A DNA stretch of 64,000 nt. Origin: Quercus robur. Lineage: Eukaryota > Streptophyta > Magnoliopsida > Fagales > Fagaceae. Position numbers and translations under genes: made by a program. Each line of letters starts with the position of its first letter. Position 1 is the first letter of the stretch. The notes beneath the pieces are model-generated. The model was not told the origin of the DNA. It ran no database searches and saw only the letters and a program-made list of their open reading frames with translations. The stretch spans positions 15,724,282 to 15,788,281 of the forward strand of contig NC_065535.1 in the NCBI RefSeq assembly GCF_932294415.1. The letters are read 5' to 3'. Below are positions 47,868-58,792 of the stretch, piece by piece.

Positions 47868-49521
47868 TATCTTATGCACGTTTAATACATTTTTTTTTCC
47901 TAAAAGCTAGCACACACTAAACCCAGTAGTTTCTCCATTTCAAATTCTAAATTTTAGTTTCTTAAAAATCTCTTCCTGTGTAACCTCACTAAAAGCAGAT
48001 AAATTCAAATTGAAAAAATATATTAAACTCAAAATAAAAAAAGAGCCGCATCGCACGTGCAGAGCGCATGTAATAAGTCTAGTTCTAATTATTGTAATAT
48101 AATAAATAAATAAAAAATTGTGTCATTGTGTGGTATGATAAATAATTTTTTTTTAATAAAAAAACTACAGTTGTTTTTTCACCTTATGCTAATTATAATT
48201 GAAATGAACAAATATCAAAAAGATGATGTTGAATTTTAAATTTTCTTTGTGACGAATTTGCTGAAAAGAGTGTTTTTCGGGATGAAATTGTGTAACATAT
48301 CAATTTGGGATGTTAAACCCAATAACAGCAACAAAAATGAATAATAATAATAATAATAAAACAAAAACCAAGGATGTTCAGGTATAAAAATAAGTATTGG
48401 TCACCATCACACCAAATCACCAATAGCTTTAAAGAATATCTAAATCAATGTTAGTAATATACGAAATGGAATTTAGGCAATACGGAATATCAAATATGTA
48501 TACATTTAATTTGGTATAATGTTTGAGAAGAAAAAACAAATTGACTGGTTTTATTATATTTCAATTTAGTAACATATTTAAGTAATCTTAGTATAATCTC
48601 ATTAAGTCATAAAATAGAAACCAAATAATTAAGTATTGGATATATTTAGTACATTTTCTTAATTTTGGGATGTGTTTTCAAACAAAATATTAAATAAGTG
48701 AATGAAAGAAAAGATTGCTTAATTCTTTTATTCATTTACTTATCAAAAAAGCAAATTAATTAATAAACCATAAGACTCTTGACAATTTTACACTCCATTA
48801 CGTCACAAATAAAAATAATATAGGCGTCAATTAATATATGCATTTTCCAAGATTAAGGCCATCATTTTAATTTTTAGAATCGTTAAAGGCTTAAGGCTAT
48901 CATTTTTTTTTTTTTTTTAATATTAAGTATTTTTAACACATACAGGGAAAAGGGGAAAATGTTTTAAAGAAACTGACAGTAATGTATATTCAAGAATGTC
49001 TAACTCTTAAATACACAGTACAATTAAAGCTATCACTTTATGGGACAAATACCGCACAATGAGCTATTTTGCATAGACTTTTCTTTCCAACGAGACCTTT
49101 GTTTATCCCCATCATCATAACCAGTGGCATTGATTTTTCTTGCTTTTAACTTACAATAATGTAAGGATTTAAATTTAGAGGGTTGAATAATGCAAGGGGA
49201 ATTTATTGGTGGATTTATTACTTCACCAACCTTGAGGAAGTCTCGCTGGAACCTACCTTAACAGTGATGAATTGCTGATCCATTGATGACCTTCATAGGC
49301 CTATAATAAAATAAATAAATAAATAAACCATGTCTAACATATATTTGACTTTTCAAGTAGAGGATGGAGAGAAGAATAACCAGACAATCATCATGAAATT
49401 CCAAAAGAGATTAGCGTATGAGAAAAAGGTCGCATGTGAATACATTATGAAATTAGGAGCAAAGAATCTTAGCTTAATTAAGAGAATGATGGACTACTTT
49501 GGTTCGGACCACATGATCTTT

Positions 49522-49544
49522 TTTTTTTTTTTTTTTGAGAAAGA
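49522..49544 (-). mobile_element. 23-bp poly(A) micro-insertion with 15-bp TSD
   Basis: GACCACATGATCTTT flanks it at 49507-49521 and 49545-49559. On the minus strand the insert reads TCTTTCTC followed by an A run. The T run at the left edge makes the left border uncertain by a few bases. Confidence 0.75.
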
Positions 49545-49570
49545 GACCACATGATCTTTAATTATAGATT

Positions 49571-49585
49571 TTTTTTTTTGCTACT
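49571..49585 (-). mobile_element. 15-bp poly(A) micro-insertion beside the previous one
   Basis: CTTTAATTATAGATT (49556-49570) and CTTTAATTATGGATT (49586-49600) flank the insert with one mismatch. On the minus strand it reads AGTAGC followed by an A run. Its left duplication overlaps the right one of the neighbouring insert. Confidence 0.6.
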
Positions 49586-50846
49586 CTTTAATTATGGATT
49601 TGAGTATGGTTTGGTCCAAAACTATCATATACTATAGTCTAATTGTTTGCCTTTTCTTTTTATTTTTTATTTTGTGTAAATAGTGTATCCTTCTTAATAG
49701 CGAATTCTTCCAATTGTAAAAAATATTCATACACCATTATGTATAGGATGGATACAAGTGATTTTTTTTTTTTTTACTGTATTTACCTTTTTTTCAATAT
49801 ATGTGAAATGATATAATAAACCTTCAAATATAACTATGTTGATATAGTTTGATTGTTTAAGAAATAATTTTATTTTCTTCTAATTCATAGAATTTAGTCC
49901 ATAATGTTTTAAGAGATAGTAATGATATTGTAACTATATATTGTTTTGCCAACAGTTATATAATTCAATGATGTTATCTAATTCTTCTTACGAGAAAAAC
50001 CTAGATCTTTCTCAATTATTATTCATCTATTATTTTCTTCTCTTGTATTTTATATACATATATATAATTCAATTATCACTTGGTGGGGGGGGGCCCGGGG
50101 GGGATCAATCTCATGTTCTTTATGCAAATATGGTCATGTGATACTACTGAGTTACAAGACTCTTTATATAATACCCATACTGTGTATGATAGCACGTACC
50201 AAAGATTTGCATTTTTTTTTTCTCTAAAACAAGAAGGCAAAACATTATTTTCAAGTACTAGCTTGTGGGTCTTGAGGATACCATGTGCATAACATCTCAC
50301 AAAAAGATATTATACAACAAAATTGGTAGGCTTTTTATAAAAGTATAATTCTTCGTAGTCCACTTTGTGTGTCGCTAGTTGGTTTGCACAAAAGTTGGCA
50401 TCTTGAAAAAAATGATTACTCTCGACTTTCCAGTTTATAAGACTATACAAGTAACTTCCTACAATTAGAGATAAATATATAATTATATATGCATGTAGGA
50501 GGCAAAATTTTAAGCCAATTATAAAATGCCACATTAAAATTTAATGGCAAATTCTAAATTAATGTCATTAAATTAATTAAATTAGATGATGACATGTGCC
50601 ATCCAAATTGATATCACATTGGCATATTGAAATTTGCCACGTGTCATTTGGCCCACAACATAAAGATATATTTCCTATTCAAAATATATGGATAATTATC
50701 TTTATTAAAATAAATAAATAAATAAAAATAAAATTTCTATTCAAAATTGATAAATAATTATCTTTATTAAAATAAATTAAATAGAGATAATTATTTATCT
50801 TTGTTGATTATTATCTTTATCAAAATAGATAAATAGAGATAATTAA

Positions 50847-51594
50847 TGTGGGGACTATGACCCAAAATAATGTATTGGGCCTTAGGCCTTATCCGAGGAC
50901 ACTAACAAGTCCGAGGAGAGAAACACGATTTAGATGATCTACGTTACAAGCCTCATCAGTGGGAGACAAAGGGAAGAAGGTCCGAGGAGGAACTCCTCCT
51001 TGGACACGGCAAACCTAGACCAAGTGTATATTCAATCAGTTGAAGTACGCCTCCTGAACATGTGAAAGGGAAGAAAACTCAAAATATCTAAGGAAAAGCT
51101 GCCACTACCACATTAAATGCACTGCAGCTACTTTTCTGGCCGCATTAATGTGGAGAAGACCCCTGAACAATGCTGCCTTGGCTGCCGCAACTCACAAAGG
51201 ACTGAAAGAGGTGTCTGATGGGATGGGTGCTCAAGTGGGGGTCCAGGTGATCAACAAGTGTAAGGTCCAGATAATCAGGAAGAGCCTATATAATGTGGAA
51301 AAGGCTCTATGAAGAGAGGGCAGAAAAAAAGAAGAAGAGAATACTGTAGCATATTAAAGAACCCTAATGTGGTGATCTGTATTTATAAGTAAAATTCTAG
51401 TCTCCTCGAACGGAAGGTCCTTTGATCATAATAGCTTTTATTCGTGTCTGATTGCTTCTTAACCCCAATCAAGCCGTTGCTCAACTCATCTAAGTCTAGT
51501 TCTTTGACCCATACTCTACAAAATTCATTGTATTGGACTTTTTGGACCAGGATTCCATATAGTTCGGGCTTGGGCTCCAAACTTTGTCCTTACA
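50847..51594 (+). mobile_element. Solo LTR, family D, inserted in family C LTR
   Basis: 748 bp, from TGTGGGGACT to GTCCTTACA. Flanks are ATTAA (50842-50846) and ATTAT (51595-51599), a 4-of-5 match. Family C sequence continues on both sides. It contains TATATAATGTGG as a promoter-like site and is related to 1-576 and to 47110-47867. No internal region is present. Confidence 0.88.
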
Positions 51595-52098
51595 ATTATC
51601 TCTAAGAAGAATTTGGGCCAATCAAAAGTCTACTACATACTTTCAAGTATATCAATTCAAAGTGGAGTTTATCCTCTAAAATCACTATAAATAGAGGACA
51701 TCTCCTCTCATTTGGAGGACCAAGTTTTCAAGAGGCCTGAGCTCTAGAGAAATTTTTTCTCAAGAATCTTTGAAGAACTTGAAGAACATTCAAAGGGCTT
51801 GAAGAACTTGAAAGACAACAAATATCTAACAAGCTCAAGGCTAGAGATTCGTTGTGAAGACCGTTCAATCCATTTTCCAACCAAAGTCAAGAAGATCTCT
51901 TGTTTGAGTTCTTTGAAGTTTTATTGGAATTAAGCTAAAAAGCCTCCATAAACCGCAACAAACCCAAATCTTTGAAGCTCAACGGATCAAGTCTCTAAAG
52001 CCCCAAAGAACTTTAACCTAAGAGCCTTCATATTTGAAGACTTGAAGAGCAATAAATCTCTAACAAGCTCAAAACTAGAGATTTGTTGTGAAGACCGT

Positions 52099-54606
52099 TG
52101 TGAGGGTGCTTTTTCTCTAGCACTCAGGCCCAAGGATCTTGGGCTGAATAGTTGTAGTTTGGTGGACTGGGTTTTGATTCACCGTAGCTAAAGGGCTGTT
52201 TAAGAATCAAATGGTGCACAGGACATACTTCCTACAATACATATAAACTGACAAACAAATATATTTGTATTGAACAGTGTTGAGGTCTAAAAATCACAGT
52301 AAAATAAGCCCAAGAAAGAATAAGCTAAGCCCAAGAAAGAGTGAGTTAAGCCCAGAAGAAAAAAGACCAAGTCCAAAGGGATTATACAAAAGGCCCTGAG
52401 GATCCCGAAGCCCAGAAAAGGAAAAGCAACCAAAGAAGAAAAAGAGAGAACATCATAGCAAAGTATAAGACGCAAGGATCCTCGGGCACCATCAATGAGC
52501 GCGAAGAAAAAAGAAGACCAGGACAGATCGATAGAAAGAAAAACAAGGAAAAAACAAAAGGACGCAAGCGACCCTTCATGGCACAGACAGAAAAGGCGTC
52601 GGGGAACCAAAACAAGGAAGAAGAATGTTAACAAAACGATTTCAAAAGAGCAGAACAGGATTCCGCCCAAATAGGAAAGAAACGGAGAAGTAAAAGACAC
52701 CAGAAGTGAGGATGCCGAGAAGGGCATACCTCAGCACATCCCAAAGAGGATGGCCAACCAGAAGCTTTCGAAGGAATCAGAACCAAGAGAAGGAAAGAAT
52801 GAGAGAAAACGGAAAAGGGGACTTACCGAGATGATGAGGACAGAACATACTCTGTTTGCAAAAGACCAAAACAGGGGAACCAACGGTTCCCCAAGACGCC
52901 CAGAAAACTCCACTATAAAAGGAGAGGATGGGTTGTGAAGAAGGCAGCGAGAAAAAGAGGGAAAGAAACACAATAGAAAGGAGAGATTCTCTAGGAAAAA
53001 TCATCAGAAAGTTTAGGCAGAAAGAAAATACCAAGGGAAAACAAATATTGCTTCCCGATATCCTGTAAAAGCAACTATGGCACATACTCGGATCCAACGA
53101 GAATCAAACTTCGCAAGTTTTGAAGGCTGAAATAGCCATTCAAGGCTGCAATTTTTGAGCTTGATTGGACCTTGTATCACGTCCTAGTAAGCTTGCTGTG
53201 ATCAAATAGATAATGCTTTAATGAAATATTGTTCCCAGGATCCCCACAGTATTTTTTTTTATTGTCTTGCTAATCCTGCTTAATCTTTCCTTCTGAACTT
53301 GCGTTGTTAATTTTGGCACTCCTCGATATCCTTGTTTGTCATCCTTTTGTATGATGTCAGGAACATTCTCTGCATTCACTTGATTCTTAAACAGCCATTT
53401 AGCTGCGGTGAGTCAAGGCCCAGTCCACCAAATCCCCTTTTTCTTTTTCATTCAGGCTCGGGATCCTTGGGCCTGAGTATCCCGAAAAAGACACTCTCAC
53501 AAACAGCAATCAAAACAGAAAAATAATGCAGAAAACAAAACAGTAAGAAACGCAAAATAATGGTTAGGGATCCTCAAATCAATAAAGAATATTTCATTGG
53601 ATTTTTCTTTATTATGATTACAGTGTGTTCACTAAGACGTGATACAAGGTTCAAGCAAGTTCAAAAATTACAGTCTTAGATGGTTATTCAAACCTCTAAG
53701 ACTTGCAAAGTTTGATTCTTTTTTAATCTGAGTATGTGCTATAGTGGCTTTTTTTAGGATACCAGGAAGTAATTTTACTAGTTTTTCTCTAAGTTTTCTT
53801 CTCAGCAGAACTTTCTCAATGATTATCTCCTCCGAAAATTCCTCTCCCCACTTCGCAATCCTTCCCCCCTTTTTATAGTGTTATTCTGGAGTCCTAGGGG
53901 AACTATTGATTCCCCTGTTTTGCCCCCTGGGTACCGGAGTATGTGTTATGCCTATCGCCCAGAAGGTTCAGTTTCCCTGTTCTTCATTCTTTCCTTCCTT
54001 TTAGTTTTGTTTCTTTGAAAGTTCATGGCTGACTACCTATTTCAGAGTATGCTGAGGTCACGTTCTTCACGGTCCAGCTTTTGGCCGTCCTTCTTCTTTA
54101 TTTTTTTTCTCAAATAGGCGGAATTCCACTATGCCAGTTTGAAAGTCTTTCGCTGCTACTCCCTTTTTTATACTTCTTCATTCTGGCTCCCCGAGGTGCT
54201 ACCCACTTGCGCTATGAGAAGTCGCTGAGTTTTTCTCTTCTTTTTCTTGCTGGGTCACTTGACACTTGAGAGGGACATGCCCTTCTCCTCTGTTTTTTGT
54301 GTTCCTTTTTGTCTTTTTCTTTTGAACTGTCTTAATCTTTTCTTGACTGTATTTACACGCCTGGGGGATCCCGAACCTTTTAGCAGTCTCTGAGGATCCC
54401 AGCTTAGCTTTCTTCTTCAATCCTCTAACATGGGCTTCTTTTCTTTTTCTTTTTTCTTCTTTTCTCATAAGTTTCTGGGCTTGCCCTTTTTCTTCTTGAT
54501 GTTTTTTGGGCTTCAAGCCTCTTGGACTTACCATTTCTTCTCTTTTCCGTGCCTCCCTGCGCTTATTTCTTTGGGCCTGGGTACTGTGACTTTTTAGACC
54601 TCAACA
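52099..54606 (+). mobile_element. Solo LTR, family AB, split by a younger copy; TSD ACCGT
   Basis: It starts TGTGAGGGTG and ends TTTTTAGACCTCAACA. ACCGT flanks at 52094-52098 and 54607-54611. Without the inserted copy it is about 1.28 kb. It sits in the family C LTR, whose sequence (TTCAATCCAT...) resumes right after the second ACCGT. No internal region is present. Its GC content and pyrimidine-rich body differ from the surrounding AT-rich DNA. Confidence 0.93.
52278..53501 (-). mobile_element. Solo LTR, family AB, inverted inside its older relative; TSD AACAG
   Basis: Length is 1224 bp. On the minus strand it starts TGTGAGAGTG and ends TTTTTAGACCTCAACA. AACAG flanks at 52273-52277 and 53502-53506. 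It is the same family as its host but in opposite orientation, so the region reads as a large imperfect inverted repeat. The open frames seen here on the minus strand are chance frames in the LTR. Confidence 0.93.
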
Positions 54607-54796
54607 ACCGTTCAATCCATCTTTCAACTAAAGTTAAGAAGATCTTTTGCTCGAGTCAAGTTTAAAGAAGATAGAATTAGATGGTATTCTTTTGTAAAAG
54701 AATTGAAATAGAGATTATACTCATTATTCATTAATACAAATTTATATTTGTAAACCATATTTCTTTTCAATTGGAAAATTTTATGTTTACAATGCA

Positions 54797-55390
54797 ATAA
54801 GTATATATACTCATAGTGGAGTTGTGAGCTCATTACATAAATAATGTTGAAGTATTGAACTAAGAGAGAGTTCACATTGAGGATAACAATTTTATAACTT
54901 TTGAATTTATGTTATACTGCATACTAATAAACTCACCATCCACTTTATAACCTCTACAACAACAGTCTCAGCTCATAGCGTAATAATCGTATAGATATTA
55001 CACCCAAAAAAAAAAAAAGTCATTAGATATTGCATTTCACAATAGTTTTTTAAATAGTTGAGATTGAAATTCAAATTTTCGATTTTAATCTAGCCGTTGG
55101 ATAAAAAAAAAATTCAACTTTGTATGTTTTTACTTTTTACCTTTTACCTTTTTCACTTTTTAAAATCCTCTCTCATATTAATTAGGGGGTAATTGCACAG
55201 TGTCGGATCCAAATTCCAAAAACAAAAGAAAAAAAAAAGAAAAAAAAAAAAAGAAAGTTGTGGGGTTTTAATTTGGAAATGGGCCGGCGTCGAGTCCAAG
55301 GCCCAGTACAGGAAAAAAAGAGAAAAATACAGGCAAGTGAGAAAAAATGGTTGCCAATACTGACGGAGTTGTTCTGAGTTTTGACTTGAG

Positions 55391-55437
<47 letters not shown>

Positions 55438-55446
55438 GATCGGAAG
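54797..55446. promoter_or_regulatory. Promoter and leader of the canopy-like gene
   Basis: AT-rich sequence is followed by an A-rich stretch (55220-55255) and a GA run (55395-55433) that ends 14 bp before the ATG at 55447. The GA run is in the 5' leader. No TATA box is obvious. Confidence 0.5.
55395..55433. repeat. (GA)n microsatellite in the leader
   Basis: Nearly perfect GA run just ahead of the start codon of the canopy-like gene; length variation here would change the 5' UTR. Confidence 0.92.
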
Positions 55447-58400
55447 ATGGGAAGGTCGGCGGCGTGGCTGGTTCTGACGATTTTCGCCGTTATCTCCGTT
55501 GCTTACTGCATCGATGACAAATGCGCAGCCTGCAATGCCGTCGCGGTATTCTTTCTTCTTCTTCACCGTCCCTTTTTTCCAATACACCAATTTGATCTCT
55601 CTCCCTCTCTTTTTGCGATCTGATTTAATAGCTAAATTATTTTACAGGAGGAGCTAGAGTATGGCCTTTCCAATGTAAGAATGATTTTTTTTTTTTAAAT
55701 TAATTAAACAAAAAATTGGGGATTATTAATTATAATCATCTCTGCTAAGCTTAAAATGTTAAATTTGACAGGAAAAACCAAGGAATCATTTAGATATGAG
55801 ACACCGACTTGACTCTAAAGGTCAACGTAAAGGAAAGGTAATTGATTACAGGTATGGCCTCAATTATCTCCTCTCTTTTTGTTGGTTGAATTGTTAGTAT
55901 CATATAGGTTATAGGGTATATTCATATTTAGTCATTTGGATTTCGTATAACTCAAAAAACAAGAAATTATACCTTTTTAGGGTTTTAGTGTGAGTTAGAT
56001 TATAATGTACGTTATATCAGAATTGGGGGGGTAATGGAAAGCAATGTACTATTAGATCTAGATTAAGATGTTCAAGCTAATCATTTGGGGGGTTTTCAGA
56101 GGTTTTAATATATATTCTGATGTAATGGGTGATTTATCTATGGCTATTAAGTGTAAGTGTAAGTGCTGTACATACGGTCTCCGGCGTATATGATCATTTT
56201 CGAAAGTGATTGTTGTTTTGTAGTTTGGTTTACGAGTGGCTGATTTCATGGTTGTGCAATTCTTTCCAATAGAGTCAGTGAGCTCAGAGTAGTTGAACTT
56301 CTTGATGGGCTTTGCGACAAGATGCAAGATTACACTCTTGAGCAGGTAGTTTCTACTTTGATTTGTTCTCTTTGTTGTGTCACTGTCTCCATGTTTTTTG
56401 GGGGGCTTAAATAATACTGTGCTGTTGGTCCCTAAACTTTTAGCTCATGAGCAATTTTAGTCCTTGAAATTTAAAGTGGTTGCTTTTAGTCCCTAACAAA
56501 CTTAAAGTGATCGCTTTTAGTCCCTAAAAACCTTAAAATGATTGATTTTTGTCCCTATCAGTCATGAGCTATCGTTTGGGGACCAACCCTGTATTAGGAC
56601 TTTTGTCAAATGCATTGGCATTGTGATGTGATGGCTGCATCACAATGTTCAACTTCTGTGGCAGCCATTCTATGGCCAGTCAATATCTTGTGGCATTATG
56701 ACATGTTTAGATATGCTGCGGTGGGTTATTCAATTTCATCTCTTCATTTTGCAGATAGATTCAACCACGCAAGAGTGGGTCAGAGTGGATGATTGGAATA
56801 ACCTTACTACAAGTAAGTATTATTTTACAATGACTTGGATTAGCTAAGCTCAAATTTCGCTCTTGCAAATAATGCTAGCCATAGTTTGTGCTTAGGTTGT
56901 CATGGTGATTTTCTTTTAATCAAGATTGATATTTGAATTAAATAAGTTATTTGCCAGCTAGTTTATAAAGAGTAGGCTAATTGTCTTGTCCTGTTCTCCT
57001 TTAGTAAAAATAGAACATAGCTTATTGTCTTTATAGTTCATGTAGCAAAATGGGGGACACGAGACCTTTTAGATTCTGACATTATTCTGTCTTCTTGAGA
57101 AATTTGTGATGATTATTACTCTTCAATCTAAGACAAACTTTATGACCTCAATTATACAAGATGACAAAATGTTAATTAATGCTAACATCTTCACTTGACA
57201 TATTGACATTTGAATCTTGATGTGCTTAAATGACTTGATATTTTATTAATCCTTTTTACAATGCAAAGGTCTTAGAAAATAATTAAGTTGGAGAAGGGAG
57301 AATATGGAATTTTTCTGTGATGCTTTTATTTTTGTATTTTTTACTGGAAGAGCACTTACAAACACTCCAGAAAATCTGCCTTTTTGTAGTGTCCAAAATT
57401 TATTTGCGTTTTGAAAAACTGTGATGCCTTTTAAGAATTGTTTGTTTTCTTTTGTGGTAGATAAACAAGAAGCTCGAGCATATTCAAAAGCTATATCATC
57501 TTATTGTGGAAGGTGAGATATCAAACAGTTCTGGTATACCTCCCCTTGCGGCCAGAATTCAATCTTGAACTTCTATGCCTGTTGCCTTTTTGTTATTTGT
57601 ATCTCACTTTTGCCTATCAAAAAATGCCTGTTGCCTTTTTGCTCCCATTACAAATGAGGGCATTATACACCTTCTTCTGTAAAGTTTAGCCTATTTTTTG
57701 GTGTGGGGAGTGGGGGGGTTATTTATAGCTTTTTAAAGCTTCATTTTTTGTTTTTTGTTTTTAATGCACAACTGTACTTTTGCTCAGCTTAAAAAAAAGA
57801 AAAAGAAAAAAAAAAGAAAGTAAATTACTAATGAAAATAACTTATTCCAAATGAACTATTAACTTTTAGTATGTTGATTCACTGAGTCTGATCATTTGTG
57901 TTTAAAATGGGACAGGTTAATTGAGGAAACAGAAGATGATGTAAGTTTAGATGTTCTGCTTATCAATTTCAACCTTAATTCAAAGTCATTTTTGTTTATG
58001 CTCTGCGTATGGATATTTCAGTTTTACTGATGATGCCAATTACTCTTGCAGTTGGCAGAATTGATAAAGAAAGGATCTGTTAAAGTAGGAGATGTAAGCA
58101 AGGTTCTTTGTCAAGATTTAAGCAAGCACTGCAGTCAGACAAGGTAGTTTTAAACCTCAAACCTGTAATTTAACCTACTTTTTTTTTTTTTGGGGGAGGG
58201 GGGGGGGGGGGGGGGGGGGTTTGGGTGGAGAGAAAAGCAACCAATAAAAGAAGTTGCAAGAGCTTTGAGCCGTATTCCAAAGCCACCTGTAGTTTGTTCC
58301 TATTACCAACTATAACTTGTTTGGGAGGGGGGAAAATGGAACAAGATGGATTTTTTAGGGAACGTTCAATCCATTCTCATTTTTAGGAATTTAGTAGGAA

Positions 58401-58792
58401 GGAATGAAATGGTGACTTTAGTAGGAAGGAAGGGAATGCTTAGGTGAAAATACACATTCCATTAATGGAATGGAGCTGAAATATTGATTATATCCCTATT
58501 CCAAGAAAAGAAAAATAAAAACTAAAAAGTGAAGGGTATAATAATTATATATTTCTATTTTTTCCATTTCTTCTCTTATAAACTTCCACGCACATTAGAG
58601 AATTTTCCATTCATTCCAACTTTTGATGTTTTACCCATTCTATTGTTCTTTATAACTGCCAAACCTATTATTAGAAATCAAATGTGTGGCAGCGAGACTT
58701 CCAGAGAGACATAAATGATTGAATTTCATGTTTATTGCAGTGGTTCCCAGCAGGTGGATGACAATGATCATGAATTAGATGGAGAGCTCTGA
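55447..58792 (+). CDS. Canopy-like (DUF3456, saposin-type) ER protein
   Basis: Nine exons: 55447-55545, 55648-55674, 55772-55851, 56273-56345, 56755-56812, 57461-57512, 57916-57940, 58052-58143 and 58741-58792, giving 185 residues in consistent phase. Residues 1-21 (MGRSAAWLVLTIFAVISVAY) are a signal peptide. Then comes DDKCAACNAVAEELE with the CxxC of the family, LLDGLCDKMQDYTLEQ, SYCGRLIEE, VLCQDLSKHC and an acidic tail ending HELDGEL. It resembles Arabidopsis At1g42480, called a TLR4 regulator/MIR-interacting MSAP protein. Animal canopy proteins are ER co-chaperones for receptor folding; the plant role is inferred. The end is close to, but not, a K/HDEL retrieval signal. Confidence 0.9.
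56420..56585. repeat. Degenerate GTCCCTAAA repeat in intron 4
   Basis: About three copies of a unit near 35 bp (AGTCCCTAA...CTTAAAGTGATCGCTTTT) are framed by GGTCCCTAAAC at the left and GGGGACCAA at the right, with TCATGAGC/TCATGAGCT pairs inside. It recalls the foldback element at 19288 but is not clearly the same. Confidence 0.5.
57593..57623 (+). mobile_element. 31-bp LINE-tail micro-insertion with 18-bp TSD
   Basis: ATGCCTGTTGCCTTTTTG flanks it exactly at 57575-57592 and 57624-57641. The insert ends GCCTATCAAAAA, like the 3' ends of the L1 copies in this window. It lies in intron 6 of the canopy-like gene. Confidence 0.85.
58198..58219. repeat. Poly-G tract (22 G)
   Basis: Follows a T run in intron 8 of the canopy-like gene; length probably uncertain. 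Confidence 0.85.

Larger units (their letters stand above)
47873..50488. other. AT-rich spacer with two micro-insertions
   Basis: No gene is recognised. It contains simple AT-rich sequence, T runs, a G/C-rich blip GGGGGGGGGCCCGGGGGGG near 50085-50103, and the micro-insertions at 49522-49544 and 49571-49585. Confidence 0.5.
50494..54791 (+). mobile_element. Solo LTR, family C, host of a nest; TSD ATGCA
   Basis: The outer TG (TGTAGGAGGC) is at 50494 and the closing CA (GTTTACA) at 54791. ATGCA flanks at 50489-50493 and 54792-54796. Removing the inserted elements and their duplications leaves about 1.03 kb. It has a TATAAATAGAGG promoter-like motif at about 51690 and an internal direct repeat with a 224-bp period (51835 and 52059, CTAACAAGCTCAA). 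It is interrupted by the solo LTR at 50847-51594 and by the nested pair at 52099-54606. No internal coding region remains. It is the oldest member of the nest. Confidence 0.88.

Noticed and set aside
48852-48918. Repeated TTAAGGC(C/T)ATCATTTT near a T run
   Set aside because: The T run is outside the two copies rather than between them, so it does not fit a poly(A)-ended insertion.
52287-52727. Open frame of 146 codons, minus strand, hydrophobic
   Set aside because: It lies wholly inside the inverted AB solo LTR, has low-complexity Phe/Leu/Ser content and no family resemblance.
54199-54534. Lys/Glu-rich open frame of 111 codons, minus strand
   Set aside because: It is within the outer AB solo LTR, in pyrimidine-rich DNA that yields Lys/Glu-rich frames by composition.
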